Positions 29,640 through 40,678 of a stretch of 64,000 nt of DNA are shown here, one piece after another. Every line of letters begins with the position of its first letter. The stretch's first letter is position 1. Source of the stretch: Effrenium voratum (taxonomy: Eukaryota; Sar; Dinophyceae; Suessiales; Symbiodiniaceae); the NCBI GenBank assembly GCA_963377175.1, contig CAUJNA010002791.1, positions 62,001 to 126,000 of the forward strand, given 5' to 3'. The position numbers were made by a program, and so were the translations under genes. The notes under the pieces are model-generated. The model had not been told where the DNA came from. It searched no databases and saw only the letters and a list, made by a program, of their open reading frames with translations.

Positions 29640-29805
29640 CAGTTGCTCGAAACAAATACGGGCATACACAGCTCTTGCACAGCTGCTCTTGCACAGCTTG
29701 GCTTGCACAGATGCTTTTGCACAGCTCTGCTTGCTAATCTCTGCTTTGCACAGCGGCTCTTGCAAATCCTTCCTTGCAGGTCTGCTTGCACAGCTCTGCG
29801 GTCCC
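29640..29805. repeat. Imperfect TTGCACAGCTCT repeats
   Basis: CTTGCACAGCT-like motifs recur about every 15-25 bp. Confidence 0.6.
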
Positions 29806-29809
29806 ACAC

Positions 29810-31265
29810 AAGGTCACAACTTTTTGACTTCTCCGATGAACCCTTTCCAATGAGCAAAACACTACCGCACAAAATGTGACTTTCAAACTTCGGCAAGTAA
29901 CCCCACACATTGCTCTCACTTCAATCTACACTTCGCACGCGGAGTGAAACTTGTGCCAAGGTTGATGTCTTCATTCTTGCAGATACGTCAAAGGTATGCT
30001 GATGCAACTCCGTGCTTGTCTTGATACTTTCAAAGGTAGCTGCTCCACGGCAGCGCAGACAGAGGGAGTCGCATGTCTGGCCGCGGATCCACGTGTGTTT
30101 CATTCTGTTGGGATATTCGGCATCTAGTTTCATTGCTCCGCGTGATCAAGAGTTTTCCAGTATTTGTCGGTTACATCGGTTGCAGTCTATCCAAGTATGA
30201 TTTTGAAAGGCTAGCAAGCCCATGTCTGGTTTGTGGCAGCAATTGAAATTCCAACTGGCGCAAAGCCACGAGGCATGTCTTTGTCGTTCTCCAACAAACG
30301 TCCAGAGTACATTTGTGGAGCTAGCAGCCCACTTTGCAAAGGGAATCAATTAAACAGAACCGACTTGCAGAATACTTGCAAATTCTGCCAAGGGCACATA
30401 CGCAAATCCACAACTTCTTGTCGACTTGCGCAGTTGGTTCATTACGTCAGTGGACTGCAGTCAGCAGCAATAGTTGATGAGCAGTAAGCGAAATCAAGGT
30501 GATGATGCTCTGGGCAACGGAGACAGGTAGTCTCTTGTGCGTTGCGGCGGCCCACCTAACCTAGCTTCTAGATCAAGGCCAATCTTGCCCAACGTATTGA
30601 AACTTCTGGCGTTGTCAGAATGCGTTGTTTCTTCCGTACACGTTTCCGTGGGACAGGACGTGCTGAAGATGTACCAGGCGCTGGCGGATGATTTGCCTTG
30701 CTTTCAGCAGTGTTGTTTGGGCGCAGTGTTCTCACTTCGTGATTTTGCTGCTAGGCTTGCCCAGAGCATGTGGCAGGAACCTGAGCTTTTAACAATGATG
30801 AGCAGCATGAGAGAAGAAGTGAATGTCTCGCCACTTCGCTCCTGCACAAGACTCTCCGGTTATCTATTGATTCTAGAAGGGTTTTCATCCACATTTTCTA
30901 GCTTCAGCTAAGTAGTTCTCATAGCGACACCTTTCGCTCCCATGCGAAGAGATCCTCCAATCTCTCGCTTTATCCACTATTTGTCATCTTTAGAAGCCTA
31001 GCTGTGGGCCCATCTCTTGGTTATCCATGTCCCATGAAATCCGTTCCTGAGCCGTGACATGAGCTCAGGGATCCATGGACAAAGTGGTCAGCGCCTTACG
31101 AATGTGCAGTTTGTGAACGGCTTAATTGACCATCCACTTGCCCTGTTGTCTGACTTGTGATGCATTTTCAAGCCAAGCTGCCCGCCGCAGTGTTGAAAGA
31201 CCAGCGTGCTACATGAACTTACCAGACCAGTGATTGTAAAATCATCAAGTTGTTTCATCCATTTT
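29810..31265 (+). other. Mostly non-coding; one possible exon 30655-30911
   Basis: The + strand frame 30655-30911 contains GQDVLKMYQALADDLPCFQQ and a Leu-rich helix-like stretch. It may be an exon. The remainder shows nothing I can support. Confidence 0.3.
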
Positions 31266-31269
31266 TTCA

Positions 31270-31335
31270 GCCCCAAGGCCGTGGCCGCCATGCTGCAGCC
31301 CGTCCAGCAGCGTCAGCAACAGCAGGAGTGCGGAG
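31270..31335 (+). CDS. Gln-rich exon-like segment
   Basis: PKAVAAMLQPVQQRQQQQE, preceded by TTTTTTCAG, a good pyrimidine-tract acceptor. Similar in style to the other coiled-coil islands. Confidence 0.4.
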
Positions 31336-31569
31336 TTCCTTCCCGCAGCTGCGAAGCAAGAATGACGGCAGAAGATTGGACCACCAGTTGCTCTTGGCTC
31401 TTTCCAGCCCTGGAAATGTTTGGAGGAAGGTCGCGCTCAAGCTTATTCGCAGGGTAGAGCGATTCCACGCTGCGTCAACTGCTGTTTGCGGCATGCCTGC
31501 CCTGCAGGTCTTCTTTTTCAATCTTGCTGCACATCCATGAGCCGCATAACAGTCTTCCTTCGCCCAATG

Positions 31570-32090
31570 AGCTACACGGAAGGACACGGACGGACGCACG
31601 CACAGACAGACGAACTGACAGAGAGGCACAGACGGACAGACGGAGACGGACAGAGACAGGCAGAGACAGGCAGAGACAGACATAGACAGACATAGATAGA
31701 CAAACACGGACAGAGACAGACAGAGGCGAACAGAGACAGACATAGACAAACATAGATAGACAAAGGACAGAGACAGACAGAGGCGGACAGAGACAGATAG
31801 AGACAGACAGACACAGACAGAGCCAGACAGACACGGACAAAGACAGACAGAGACGGACAGAGAAAGACAGAGACGGACAGAGACGGATAGAGACAGACTA
31901 AGGCAGAGGCAGACAGAGACGGAGACGGACAGAGACGGACAGAGACAGACGGTGACGGACAGAGACAGACAGGGACGGACAGACGGACAGAGAAAGACAG
32001 AGACAGACAGAGACGGACAGAGACAGACAGAGACAGACGCATACAAACAGGCACAAAGGCAGACAGAGACGGTCAGACAGAAGGACAATG
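31570..32090. repeat. Long imperfect (GACAGA)n array
   Basis: About 520 bp of GACAGA/GACGGA/CATAGA hexamer variants. Long Ser/Val/Cys/Leu frames on the minus strand are produced by the hexamer and are not genes. Confidence 0.92.
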
Positions 32091-32435
32091 CTTGCTTGAT
32101 CACGCCGGCATCCATTCCAAGCAATCAACGCACTCTGCAGCTCCAGTTGAATCCTCGAATGTCTACAATGTGTGCAGTGGAGCTGGAGATCGGCAGAGAA
32201 GGCAGCGCTCAATGTCCCATCAGGCATCATCTCACCAAGTTCCCTGGCCAGCGTCCCTTCCATTCGGCCCTCAGCGGCCGCCAATCGTCTCAACCTTTGG
32301 GGACCCCGGAGTGGGTTTTCGGTTTCCTTTTTAAGTTTCCTTTTGGTTTCCCATCGGTTTCCCTTCGGTTTGCCCATGAAGGGTGCCCCCCCCAAAAAGG
32401 AGCAAGGCCTTAAAAGGTGGGCTGCCGTGCCAGTC

Positions 32436-32560
32436 GCTGGCCAGGAGAGGGAGCTACAAGAGCTGAGAGCCCAGGGCACCCCAGGCGGCTGCCAGGAGGC
32501 AACGCTGACCCGCGGAGCTGTGGGGTTGGCGGGAGTAAGAGGCGAAATGGATGTGGGGCG
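32436..32560 (+). CDS. Exon-like segment (QERELQELRAQ)
   Basis: VAGQERELQELRAQGTPGG and on to about 32510, GC-rich, helix-forming. Candidate exon of the coiled-coil gene. Confidence 0.3.
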
Positions 32561-32569
32561 CCACTAGTT

Positions 32570-33650
32570 TTGCCTCGGGTCCAAAAAGGATCATAAATTT
32601 GACAACTTGCACGTTTGAGAGAAGCTTCTTTCTTGGGGTGTTGGCATTAACTAGTCACTTACCTGAAGTCATGTCCTTCTCGTGCGCGTTTTGAGCTGTT
32701 TGAATCGATGGTTTGGCTTCCCACTATATTCGCTTCTGTTGATGGGCAACATGCTGCCGGTCCCTTTGCAGGGGCCCAAAGTTGAACCTCTGTCAGGATT
32801 AGCGGGATCAGAAGTCGCTTAGCGATCCCACTACAGTATTTGTCATGCGACGCTCTGTGAGTTTCCTTGTCCTGCCGGAAGTCTAATCAGCGAGGTGACG
32901 TTCTGCGGCTTCAGAAACATGAGTTGTTTGTTAAAAGGCGCACTTGGTCGAGGCGATATGGGCCCAGTGCAGATCGAGATGGGAACTCTCAAGGTTTGAG
33001 TGTAATTGAACGTTGCAAAGCTAGATCAGGCAATGCTGATTGAAACAGCAACTATTTTAGACATTGGATGGCCATTTGCTGGCGCTTTTGATCCCGTACG
33101 TCGTTGCACGTCGAGGGCTTTGAACGCAGGTCAGCACTGTCCGCAAAGAGGTGGCCACCGTTGCGGATGCCCTGAGCATGTCGCTGAACTGAATGGCAGC
33201 ATGAGAGGCATGACCCCAAGGCATAGTAAGGCTGCCGTTCTGCATCTTGCAAGCGTCAAACTGTTTGGACAACCACGCAGGCGTCAAGATGGCTTTTGTT
33301 GAGGTCACCGCTTCGTTGCGGACTAGTTGTCAATATCTTGGAACGAGAGCTGACTGAGTCACATGCCACCCAGTACCTTGGATTCGCTTGAAAAGCACGC
33401 CAGGCTCGAGGGAGTCGCTAGACCTGCTGAGGCTTTGTACGAAGGTCGAAGAGCTTGCCGGCACAAACTCCAATGACCGCCTCAGCTGTGAACTAGGCGG
33501 GGATTGCAATGGAACTGAGAGTGGCCATGGCATTTGCGCCAGTAGGCCGGGAAAAATCAATTCAAAGTTCAAACTCTGCTACTGTACGAGGTCCCTGCAA
33601 GTGGCTCCCATTCGGTTTCATGTCACAAACCATCAAACGTCAAGGATGCC
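32570..33650. other. No supported gene
   Basis: Unremarkable DNA in both strands; short frames only. Confidence 0.4.
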
Positions 33651-33665
33651 AACAATTTCGGCGAC

Positions 33666-33940
33666 ATGTCAGCTATTCAGGCCCAAGTGGTGGCCACTTT
33701 GGCCCATTTGGGCAAGCTTTTTGGGGGACCCGAGGTTTGTTTTTGTTTGGGGACTCCATCTTTCTTGGTTCCCTTTTGTTTTATTGGGATGTTGTTTGGG
33801 GGACGCGAATGTTTTGGGGGGCGCGGAGTCCGCCGGGCAATCCGCTGCTGGGGCGACTGCCAGGCACCGTGGCAAAGGCTGTGGCGGGCCTCACTGAGCG
33901 GCTGGAGCTGCTGGAGGGAAGGTCCACGGAGGCGCGGTTT
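33666..33940 (+). CDS. Two exon-like segments (coiled-coil gene candidates)
   Basis: 33666-33722 reads SAIQAQVVATLAHLGKLFG. 33850-33935 reads PGTVAKAVAGLTERLELLEG followed by RSTEA. T/G-rich intron-like DNA lies between (33723-33845). Same strand and style as the upstream coiled-coil islands. Confidence 0.4.
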
Positions 33941-33949
33941 GGGGGAGGG

Positions 33950-33981
33950 GGGTCGTTTTTTGTTTTTTGTTTTTTGTTTTT

Positions 33982-34021
<40 letters not shown>

Positions 34022-34036
34022 TTTTATTTCAATAAT
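33950..34036. repeat. T-rich tract with (ATT)n microsatellite
   Basis: GTTTTTT repeats, then about 13 ATT units. Confidence 0.9.
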
Positions 34037-34289
34037 AATTCTGTGCGTGTGTTTTGCAGAAAGGGAATTCTGTGAAGTACTTCTGGGTGGTTTTCTTTTC
34101 TAGGGGGAACTGAAGATGGATTTGGTGAGATTTGAGGACTCTTGTGAGTGCTTCGAGACTGAAGGACAAGGGATGTAGAAGTGGAAGCAAGAAACAGGGG
34201 CACATCAGGTCGCCTTGTTTGGGGCGCGGGCAAGTGGAATTTTTGCCAATCCGTGAACACAATCCGACGCCAATGGTTGAAGACGTGGC

Positions 34290-34470
34290 TCTTTGCGCTA
34301 GGCCCTGCCCACGCCCACCAACTCCTCCTCCACCACCCGGGAGCGGCCTTTGACTTTGGAGCGCCCAGAGCGGCGCTCCGCACCCAGCCCCCGGCGGTGG
34401 CTGCAGGAGGGGGAAAGCGGAGCGCACGTTGGAAGTTCTTCCGGGCTTTCGGCGTGGTGCTTTCTTTAGT
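34290..34470 (+). CDS. Exon-like segment, unknown
   Basis: LFALGPAHAHQLLLHHPGAA, then FDFGAPRAALRTQPP.. on the + strand. GC-rich island flanked by AT-richer DNA. The opposite strand is also open, so strand is uncertain. Confidence 0.3.
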
Positions 34471-34724
34471 GAAATGCAGATGAGGGATGACAAGCAGAAT
34501 AGAAAGCCGATCATTTGCAAGGGAACCGGCGAAGCTTCTCAGACAGCTCTTGGCCAACGAGCTTGCGCTCTTTACCGGCCTGGCTTTTTAGATGTTTTCC
34601 TATAGTGTGGCGTGGTTTAAAAGTTCAGGCTGATGTTTGACTGCGCTTGATGTTGATAGAGGGGCGCTGAAACCTCACCTGAAAGCTGTTTGCATGATCC
34701 TGCAACCAGGAGCCCCTCTCGGTG

Positions 34725-34869
34725 TCAGTGGGCCGGAGATCTGAGGTGCCTGGCCACTTGGCAGGTGAGTGCGGCACAGTTGTGGAAACTGCTCAGGTCA
34801 TTAGGAAAAGCACGCCACTCGTAAGGAGAGGGGAGCGTTGTGCCAGTTCTGCATAGGCCACAAGCTGAA
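34725..34869 (-). pseudogene. 3' part of a host ORF split by the DIRS-like element
   Basis: The minus-strand frame reading SACGLCRTGTTLPSPYEWRA and ending at TGA (34725-34727). Joined across the 9.5-kb insertion to 44414-44730, the codon formed at the junction (AT+T, Ile) keeps the frame open, giving about 150 residues. Product unknown; it has several Cys/His. Confidence 0.5.
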
Positions 34870-34988
34870 TTTGTTAATGTTGAAACGCATGTGGAAACAT
34901 GAACTGTGTGTGGAATGCTTGACCATAATGGCATGTGCCATTTTGGCTCAAGCTTTGCTCTGGGTTCCTGGAACCCAAGCTGATTGAA
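34870..34988 (+). repeat. Split direct repeat A1
   Basis: 119 bp matching A2 (39334-39452) essentially base for base. Contains DinoSL sequence at 34937-34952 and a GGTTCCTGGAACC hairpin downstream of it. Confidence 0.93.
34937..34952 (+). other. DinoSL relic in A1
   Basis: GCCATTTTGGCTCAAG equals the last 16 bases of the dinoflagellate spliced leader. The AG end is the trans-splice junction side. Confidence 0.8.
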
Positions 34989-35032
34989 CAACTTTGATCT
35001 TTTGCATTTTCGAACTTAACCCCGACCAAGCA

Positions 35033-36262
35033 ATGGCTTCCTCGGCAACCTCGGCAACTTCCTTTGAGTTGATTGAGGACCAGACACTCACCGTGGAGGA
35101 GGTTGAAATGGCCAGCCAGGAGGCCCAGGACATTCGCACACGGGAGGCGGCAGTGGCGGCCGGCTTGGTTTTGGACGAGCCCGAGGCCCCCCCGTCAGCT
35201 TCGGCGACCGATGTGATGAATGACCTCTCCAGTGCACTGGAGCGTCTCCAAGTGGCATTTGCCACACCGACTCCCGGCTTGGGTGCCCCTGGCCCCGCCG
35301 AGGAGGGCGACAGGGACATGGGGGATGCGGACGGCACGGAGCGGGCCACACCACCGGAGGAGGCGCAGACGCCACCCACGAAGAGACTGAAGGGCTTTGT
35401 GGCGGCTTCTCAGAAGGCTACGTCTCAGGCCAACAAACCTGTCACCTTGGTGCCGGTGGACGGAAAACCTGGGTACTTCAAGCTGGTGGACCTCCCGGAC
35501 TTGTTTCCAGTCCTTCCAGCGTCGGCGGCCACCTTGCTGAGAGACATCACGGTGGAGGAGGCGGTCTCCCTGTTTTACAAGTTTGTTGGGAAGAACCTCA
35601 CGGAGGACCTGGTGATCCGCATCTTGGAGGCGTACGTCCCGATGAAGATCCAGCTCCGCCAGGAGGAGGTCTGGGCTTCGCAGTTCCAGAGGAACAAGGC
35701 GTGTATTGGCACCCAGCGCATGTACAGGCTCGACGCAGGTCATTCCGACTACAAGTTCATGTGCAAGGCATGCGGAATGGGGTGGGCAGAGGCTTGGCTG
35801 CCCAAGCAGTGCTGGGTCTGCCCCGGCACCTATGAGGCGGACGGCATCACCTACAACCTGCTCATCTTGGAGGGCAAGCCAATCTGGATCCAGCAGCGGG
35901 AATGGGGACCTGGGTGCCGTTCGCCCCGGTGGTACCCTGGCACAGGCCGACCGCAACTTGGTGGATGGCACGGTCTTGGAAAAACCCCTCCAAAAACGGA
36001 CTCGGCTGATGAGATCACCATGGCAGATGCGGTCCCGCTTAACATGCGGGTGGACATCCGGCAGGAGATCCTGTCCATGGAGGCGGATGACGAGGCGATG
36101 AAGGTCCGGGAAAGCCAGGAGATCCGGGTCAAAGTGCAGCGGTCCTTGAAAGAGGCGGAGGCTCAGAGCTTCGAGCTCTACCATCCCCAGGTGGACCAGG
36201 CGATCAGGAAGGGCCTTGCGGGACGGGAGCCGACGGCGGCTGCACAAGGAGTTGGTCACTGA
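35033..36262 (+). CDS. DIRS element ORF1, zinc-ribbon protein
   Basis: ATG 35033 (MASSATS..) follows A1 by 45 bp. The N-terminal 130 residues are acidic and disordered. A helical segment (FPVLPASAATLLRDITVEEA) follows. Then comes a C-x2-C...C-x2-C zinc ribbon: CKACGMGWAEAW, LPKQCWVCPG (about residues 246-267). After about 36240 the same protein continues in other frames (EEMLDNEMAILAPLQEG, later PWHQEALLEEMPE), so it is frameshifted. The role is unknown; the position suggests a Gag-like or DNA-binding protein of the element. Confidence 0.55.
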   Translation: MASSATSATSFELIEDQTLTVEEVEMASQEAQDIRTREAAVAAGLVLDEPEAPPSASATDVMNDLSSALERLQVAFATPTPGLGAPGPAEEGDRDMGDADGTERATPPEEAQTPPTKRLKGFVAASQKATSQANKPVTLVPVDGKPGYFKLVDLPDLFPVLPASAATLLRDITVEEAVSLFYKFVGKNLTEDLVIRILEAYVPMKIQLRQEEVWASQFQRNKACIGTQRMYRLDAGHSDYKFMCKACGMGWAEAWLPKQCWVCPGTYEADGITYNLLILEGKPIWIQQREWGPGCRSPRWYPGTGRPQLGGWHGLGKTPPKTDSADEITMADAVPLNMRVDIRQEILSMEADDEAMKVRESQEIRVKVQRSLKEAEAQSFELYHPQVDQAIRKGLAGREPTAAAQGVGH

Positions 36263-37340
36263 GGAGATGCTGGACAACGAGATGGCGATCCTGGCGCCCC
36301 TCCAGGAGGGCATGCAGGCCCTGCCGTCAGATGAGGTGGCCAACGAAGGAGCCCGTGCCCTCAGGAAGGTCAACCTGGAGCGTTTCAAGGCCAGGCTGAG
36401 AGACCAGTACTTGGAGGGGAAGGGCGTTGACGCCAGCCAGGCATTCAGGCGGCCCAGGCGGCAAACAAGCGAATCCAGGACACCAACCAGGCATGGCATG
36501 GATGCTCAACCACACTCTCAAGCCCTTGCAAGTGTCGGCGTGGCCGGATGATCTCAGGAAGGCCCTGGAGAGGGGCCTATTCTGCCCCCTAGAGCTGGAG
36601 GACCCCGACGACACATCCCCGGTGGGGGACATCAAGGAGAAGTATGTCCCCTACATCAAGATGCTCAGAGCGTCGCAGAACCCGTGGCACCAGGAGGCAC
36701 TGCTGGAGGAGATGCCCGAGCTGGAGGCACCGGCCCCCGCCAAGTGCCACCGGCCCCGTGCGGGGGACCAGCCCATGTCCCAGCAGGACCTGAACTCTGA
36801 GGACGGCAAGCTGTCCCTTATCCTCTGAGCAATGAAGCGGCACCAGGGAGAGCTCCGGATGTTTGGGGGGGTTTGGAGGAAGCACGCAAGCGGTGAGATC
36901 CCCCGGGGCGCTGACCAGCAGTTTAAGCTTGCGCCGGAGGAGCTCCTGGCCCTTGAGCGCAGGACTCACCCATGCACGTGCGAGCAGAACCACATCGACC
37001 CAGTCATCTACACGGCCTTGGAGATCCGGGCTCAGGTGAACCGGGGTGAGCGCCCGGCGCCTGAGCAGGTGGTTGGTATCTTCTGGGCGAGGGGTTTTGG
37101 GCCAGACAGACGAGAACGTGGGACCTGCCGAGCCTGACGGGAGTGTACGCCCACAGGTTCACATTTAAGTATATCTACTCGGCCTGGACCACCTTGCCGT
37201 TGATTGTGAAGACGCAACGCCGGGGCCGCAATGCGGAGGGAGCGAGGACTTTTCCCGGTGGAGAATGAATGGGACCGCCAGGACCAATTGAGGTGATTCT
37301 CACGAGATGACCCACCCCCACTCCAACAACCGGAGCTTCT
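36250..37340 (+). pseudogene. Frameshifted continuation of DIRS ORF1
   Basis: Successive frames (36216-36480, 36427-36828, 36832-37137) encode Glu/Leu-rich helical protein and a Cys/His cluster (PCTCEQNH). Together they look like one protein broken by indels. No known domain. Confidence 0.45.
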
Positions 37341-37343
37341 GAA

Positions 37344-39241
37344 GTGGAGGCACTGGCGCCCGGGCAAAATAAGGGAAATGGAGCCCACGACCCAGCGAGC
37401 GCTGGAACTCCATATGCGCGGGAAATGGGCGGAACGGCTCCTCGCCCACTTTGCCCCGTTTGCGGAGCACATCACGTACATGCAGGACATCCTGGGGGAG
37501 GACTTCCGCAAGGAGGCATTGGACCTCCTGGGGCAGGTTCCGGACACTCAGGCAGCATTGGTTGGTCAGGCTTCACGGTGATTCCCTGGCAGGAACGACA
37601 TGTCCGCTCTCTCCTCAACCAGCTCGCCGAAGAGGAGGTCACCCCGTACAAGCTACGGCAGGTGTGGAACACCCTCAAATGGTATCCCAAGACCTTCGGT
37701 ATGCTGAAGATAGACGAGCTCCATCGCCTCAAGTCCAAGAAGAGCTCGTTGGAAGAGGCGCTCACGGACACGGTCACCCGGCCGCAGCGCAAGGCGGTGG
37801 TCCCCAGCAAAGAGGTCATATGGGCTCTGGAGGAAGGGGCTGGCTACGATCACCTGGTACGCAGGCGGTGGGGAGGAGCAGACACGAGGTACTGGACGCA
37901 TTCATCCTGGGTTTTGCCCGGTTCCAAGTAGGGTGCAGCGCTCGTTTCAATGACCTCCAGCATGTTCACCCTAAGGACCTGATCCACACCAGTAACACCG
38001 TGGAGCTGAAGGCCTGGCAGACCAAGACGGTCTCAGCAGCACGAATCAACCGCAACCCGGTCCCCTTGATTGCGCCGAAGTACAGCTTCACGGGGATCCC
38101 CTGGTGGACTACCTGGGTGGCCACGGTCCGGCGACTGGTATCCGAGAAGGCATTCCAGGACATGGACTACTTGCTCCCGACAGTGAGCAAAGACTTCGCC
38201 GGGCTGATCCCGAGACCTTCCGCACCAGAAAGAGCTCTGAGATGGCTCAAGGATGCTCTTCTCCGTCGGGGACTGACCCTGGGGTTGGTGAAGCCGCTGA
38301 CGTGGCACTCATTCCGAGTGTTCATCCCGGACTGCGCTTTCCAGATGGGGCTCCCCCGGGAGCGCCGCATGTACTTAGGCAACTGGCTCACAGAGAGCGC
38401 AGCAGACGTCTATGTGCGGGAGAAGCGCAATGTCGTTGTGGAGATTTGGGGCCAGGTAGCGCAGAAGGTCCCCAACCTGAACCTCGGGCCAGGCAGGGAA
38501 CGCAGGGAGGACTTGAACCACCCGGACTGGGCGGACCCGCTCCCGCCGCCAGCAGTGGAAATCACGGATGCGGGACCGGACGGCCACAAGGACCAAACTG
38601 AAGGGGAAGGGGAGGCGTCCCCCACGGTACCCTCAGGGAGCGCACCATCGACTCGCTCATGGTCATTGGTGGAACAGGGACCCGAGGACACACCAGTGAA
38701 GGTCAAGGACCTGTTTCCCACCACCCCGAACTTCCCCCTTCGTGTTGTTGCGGCAGTCAAACGCACAGGCAACGCCGGCCAGGCCAGAATCCACCTGCTG
38801 AATGACGAAGGCACGGCTGTGGGGTGTGGGTGGCGACCGGCGGCCTCCAAGATCCAGGAGCTCTCCGTGCTGGACTACATGTCGGAGCCAGAGGCCTATG
38901 GCAAGTGCGAACGCTGCTTCAAGAGGTACGGCTTCCCGGCGGACTGGGTACTGGAGCCTGCGGAGGTCCCCGCACTGCAGGAGGACTTGGACTCTCGGCG
39001 GACTCGGGCTCTGAAACGGATGACTCGGTGGACACCCAGTCGGAGACCGAGGTGGTGGCCCTACCTTTGGAAGCCTAGGTGCCCCCGGCCCTGCCCTCAG
39101 CACAGACTGGCATCCTTCGGAAATGGCGGGTGTGCCAGACTGTCCTTCGGAAATGGCGCTATCAGTCTGCACACCCGTTCTTCAGTTTTTGAGAGTTTGT
39201 GGTGGGTGGCCCATGGGGCCCACCCAGCCGTAGACATCTGA
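37344..39241 (+). pseudogene. Tyrosine recombinase (DIRS type), frameshifted
   Basis: The N-terminal SAM-like part is in one frame to about 37880 (HVRSLLNQLAEEEVTPYKL..). The catalytic part is in the frame of 37451-39241. Catalytic residues, numbered from 37451: Arg165 in CSARFNDLQH, His286 and Arg289 in WHSFRVF, Trp312 in YLGNW, Tyr321 in AADVYVREKR. This is the R..HxxR..W..Y set of DIRS-like tyrosine recombinases, which integrate circular cDNA without target duplication. The C-terminal 250 residues are acidic, then Cys-containing (KCERCFKRYG). Frames after 39080 run into B1. Confidence 0.85.
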
Positions 39242-39333
39242 CAGGGGAAGATGAGTCCCTGGCACCAACACATTGCTTGGATAAAAGAGTTATCGCTTGC
39301 TTGTGTGGTGCCGTTTGGTTAGCTTACATACAC
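39155..39333 (+). repeat. Split direct repeat B1
   Basis: 179 bp, the same as B2 (44239-44413) apart from a 4-bp indel in GTGGTGGGTGGCCC. Ends ..TTACATACAC exactly where A2 begins. Confidence 0.92.
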
Positions 39334-39452
39334 TTTGTTAATGTTGAAACGCATGTGGAAACATGAACTGTGTGTGGAATGCTTGACCATAATGGCATGT
39401 GCCATTTTGGCTCAAGCTTTGCTCTGGGTTCCTGGAACCCAAGCTGATTGAA
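39334..39452 (+). repeat. Split direct repeat A2
   Basis: 119-bp copy of A1, immediately after B1. The B1A2 junction is the circle junction used in DIRS/PAT replication. Confidence 0.93.
39401..39416 (+). other. DinoSL relic in A2
   Basis: Same 16-base DinoSL 3' end as in A1. Confidence 0.8.
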
Positions 39453-39483
39453 AACCCACCCACCCACACCAAGGTAAGAGGTC

Positions 39484-40657
39484 ATGGCTGCGGCGCCCGC
39501 CAAACCACTGGAGGAGGTCCCAGCCGCGATCAAGGAAGACGTGGCGAAGTTGCAGAAGCCACTGGCGGCCATCTTGGTGGGCAAGGAAATCCCCTGGGTC
39601 ATCCAAGCGGCACTGGGGGCTGCGGCCAGGGAAAATGGTCCCCGGGACCTGGGATTCCAGGATGGAGAGAATGGATTCAACGCCCAGACCTCGGCCTTCA
39701 CGGCAATGCGCCTCCTTCAGGCAGTACGGGTGGCAGCAAACTTGGTCAGGGGGGGCAACCAGGGTGACCACCCGGCGCGCCATGCGGGCCCGATAAAGGC
39801 TCCCTTAGAAGTCCTGTGTGACAGGCGCCAGCTGGAAGATGCTTACGTGGCCACGCATGGGGCCCCGAAGCCGAGGTTGGAATTCCAGGGTAGTGATGGC
39901 TACCTCAAGAAGCAATGGCGCATGATTGCCAAGGGCGAATTGGGCTACATCCCGGCAAAACACATCGTGAGCGCGCTCCCGGAAGAAGGGGAACGCCCTT
40001 CATCCACCCACAAGAAGATCACGGTGGACGGCTGGGACAGGGAGGATGAAGAAGAGGTGAGGAGCCACCCTACATCTCGGCGCCAGCTGGAACGATTGCA
40101 CGCTCCTGATGTGCACGGCAGCACTGCCGCAATTTGGCAACCTGAGGGTCACCAAGGAGGAGTTGGATGACTGGTATGCCTGGTTTTATGGGGAGGACAT
40201 AGCCGGCAGGAAACCTCCCCCGAGCGACACCACCTTGCTGTTTGCAGAGCGCAATGCATGGCGCAAGATTCACGAGATGGTGCACCAGGGCACCACTCTC
40301 TCCGAAGCCCTCAAGAACATCAGGGGCGACTTCCTCTTCTGGCAACGGGAGGTCTATGAGCACCTCAACAGGGCGCCGACGAAGGGGAAGAGCAAGAGCA
40401 AGGCACCCAAGGTGTGGCAGACTCAGTGGGAGAAGCCCAAGAAGGGGGGAAAAGGATCTTGGTCCTCGCTGCCTACCCATTCCAAGCCCCAACACCTCCT
40501 CGACCCCATGGCCAGACCACTGGGCTTTCAAGAATCCCAAAGGGGTGGCGTACTGCAGGGATCATCACCTTCACAACAAATGCCCTGGATCATGCGGTTG
40601 ATGGTCAGGAAGGATGGGGTGTGTGATGCCCCCCCAGCGAAGCATGTGCCCAAGTGA
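39484..40657 (+). pseudogene. Gag-like ORF of DIRS element, frameshifted
   Basis: ATG 39484 opens 31 bp after A2. Ala/Lys-rich helices (EDVAKLQKPLAAILVGKEIP) are followed by a basic middle. The frame breaks at about 40120 and continues as TKEELDDWYAWFYGEDIAG and EALKNIRGDFLFWQREVYEH. In a third frame (40242-40601) comes a Cys/His cluster (YCRDHHLHNKCPGSCG) that could be a zinc knuckle. This suits a Gag/nucleocapsid role. The assignment is from position and composition. Confidence 0.5.
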
Positions 40658-40678
40658 CAGGAGGCCACTCAGGGTGCC

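Noticed and set aside
31267..32124. 285-residue minus-strand ORF rich in Ser, Val, Leu and Cys
   Set aside because: Produced entirely by the (GACAGA)n array; no motif and no stop only because of the hexamer period.
34024..34557. 177-residue minus-strand ORF
   Set aside because: No motif; it overlaps a + strand GC-rich island and a T-rich microsatellite. Neither strand is convincing.
35195..36499. 434-residue minus-strand ORF
   Set aside because: Shadow of the GC-rich DIRS ORF1 on the + strand, which has a zinc ribbon and an ATG next to A1.
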